Source: Neotabrizicola shimadae (GTDB lineage Bacteria > Pseudomonadota > Alphaproteobacteria > Rhodobacterales > Rhodobacteraceae). Taken from it: 64,000 nt of DNA. The notes beneath the pieces were generated by a model. It saw only the letters and a program-made list of their open reading frames with translations. It searched no databases and was not told the DNA's origin. The position numbers and the translations under genes are program-made. The stretch lies in the NCBI RefSeq assembly GCF_019623905.1, contig NZ_CP069370.1:3292001-3356000 (forward strand). The letters run 5' to 3'. Shown piece by piece: positions 63,181-64,000 of the stretch (positions are counted from its first letter, which is position 1; every line of letters begins with the position of its first letter).

Positions 63181-64000
63181 TCAGGGCAGGCCCGCAAGGC
63201 CCCGCGCGCCGATGCGTTCAAGGAAGGAAATTGCACTCCGATCCTCGACCTCGCCCGCTTCTATGTTCTCGACCTTGCGCATCACGCGACGAAGATGTTC
63301 CGCATCGGGCGTGGTGAGGTTCGGCCCGCGCGCGATCTTGGCGCGCAGTTCGGCATCTGACCGGGTGTAGTAATGGTTCAGCTGGATGGCCTCGGCCGAA
63401 TAGAAGGCGCGGCTGTCGCGGGCCGACATCGGGAACCGCTGGCCGCGGTCGTTGCAGGTGCCGCCTTCGCCCAGGGTCTCGATGGTATGGACCTTCATCG
63501 ACACCACGCGGCAGGGGTCCACGATCATCTTGAAGTTCCGCAGGCCCTTGGCATCGCTCATCGGGTCGGGGTTGCGGCGAGTGTAGTTTTCCAGCACGCC
63601 GCCGGCCGGGGCTTCGGTGTGGCCCGACCGGCCGAACATGTGCCAGGGCAGGCTGATGCAGGCGCAGTTCGACAGCGGCTCCAGCGCCTCTGGCAGGCTG
63701 GCGGCACGCTTCGGGACAAGGAACTCGTCCACGTCGATGAAGGTCATCCAGCGGCAGGATGGGCCGAAGTTGCGCACCGCATGGGCATAGGCCAGCACCT
63801 GGTTGTGGATCTCGCGCGAGCCGTCGCGCAGCTTCTGGTCCCAAGGGATGACGGACAGGGCGTCCGGGGGCACGGTGCGGCGCAGTTCGGCAATCGTGCC
63901 GTCGGTGCAACCGTTGTCATAGACGTGAAACCGGCTGACCCCGGCCAGAAGGTGGAAGCGCGCCCATTCGGCGATGTGGCGTTCCTCGTTCTTGACGATC
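63181..64000 (-). CDS. Glycosyltransferase family 92-like protein (partial, 5' end off the right edge)
   Basis: The frame is open to the window edge; about 270 codons are visible and begin IVKNEERHIAEWARFHLLAG, the usual early motif of GT92/DUF23-type proteins. Later come HVYDNGCTDGT and CRWMTFIDVDEFLVP with the DxD metal site, ISLPWHMFGRSGH and LNHYYTRSDAEL. It should be a cytoplasmic glycosyltransferase in the same glycan cluster. The start codon and the first residues lie outside the window. Confidence 0.87.
   Translation of the reverse strand, partial: IVKNEERHIAEWARFHLLAGVSRFHVYDNGCTDGTIAELRRTVPPDALSVIPWDQKLRDGSREIHNQVLAYAHAVRNFGPSCRWMTFIDVDEFLVPKRAASLPEALEPLSNCACISLPWHMFGRSGHTEAPAGGVLENYTRRNPDPMSDAKGLRNFKMIVDPCRVVSMKVHTIETLGEGGTCNDRGQRFPMSARDSRAFYSAEAIQLNHYYTRSDAELRAKIARGPNLTTPDAEHLRRVMRKVENIEAGEVEDRSAISFLERIGARGLAGLP

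Overview
The window is a gene-dense, high-GC chromosomal segment from an alphaproteobacterium, most probably a Rhodobacteraceae (Rhodobacter/Gemmobacter/Tabrizicola-like) with phototrophic ancestry. Supporting evidence: a clear BciA 8-vinyl reductase of bacteriochlorophyll synthesis, a GTTC-N7-GTTC alphaproteobacterial LexA box, a Rhodobacter-type single-gene porin, the DUF3576-leuS-lptE-holA and dapB/rbfA-DUF2233-truB neighbourhoods, and an orphan OmpR-type regulator resembling CenR. No rRNA, tRNA, CRISPR, prophage or insertion-sequence transposase was seen.

Layout. 1-8057 (minus): a tightly overlapping surface/exopolysaccharide operon with two glycosyltransferases, an O-antigen ligase/polymerase-like protein, an acyltransferase, an Fe-S FrhB-like protein, a flippase and a pyruvyl transferase-like protein. 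A Wza-type export lipoprotein (8176-9264, plus) diverges from it and is followed by a LuxR-type response regulator, a periplasmic SUOX-fold protein and a hybrid histidine kinase. 13501-15313 (minus): glnK-amtB. 15585-19263: PBP1A converging on mlaA-mlaC. 19437-22681: type I secretion ABC transporter and HlyD-like adaptor. 22750-29293: mostly plus-strand housekeeping and detoxification genes (RidA, GDPD, DUF482 protein, GST, pterin dehydratase, FAD reductase, RsmD, HAD), with a peroxiredoxin on minus. 29299-34979: DNA damage and wall genes: a C-terminally shortened DnaE2 under a LexA box, a MltB-like transglycosylase and a zinc-ribbon DinB. 35144-42133: an orphan response regulator, ribA, an L,D-transpeptidase, an amylosucrase behind a LacI-type operator, yggS, a porin and a DUF3576 lipoprotein. 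42210-47911: leuS-lptE-holA, two small genes and a LysR regulator.

47912-50736 is an atypical island: three inverted pairs of palindromic repeats and further single copies precede two lower-GC genes (an SGNH-like protein and a GSCFA protein, translationally coupled), and another palindrome copy follows them. After it come dapB (minus), rbfA-DUF2233-truB, a DUF1643 gene, an RTX repeat protein, rpsO, bciA (between rpsO and pnp), pnp, and a second glycan cluster (two GT2 enzymes, a rhamnan-synthesis F-like protein, a 1-Cys peroxiredoxin, and a GT92-like gene running off the right edge).

The most unusual items are the repeat-flanked SGNH/GSCFA island, the DnaE2 gene whose last codons are made of a small palindromic repeat found at two other convergent gene ends, the cysteine-free SUOX-fold protein paired with a hybrid kinase, and the Fe-S FrhB-like protein inside the exopolysaccharide operon. 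Start sites were chosen from overlaps, ribosome binding sites and family N-termini. Functions are inferred from recognisable motifs; no database search was run.
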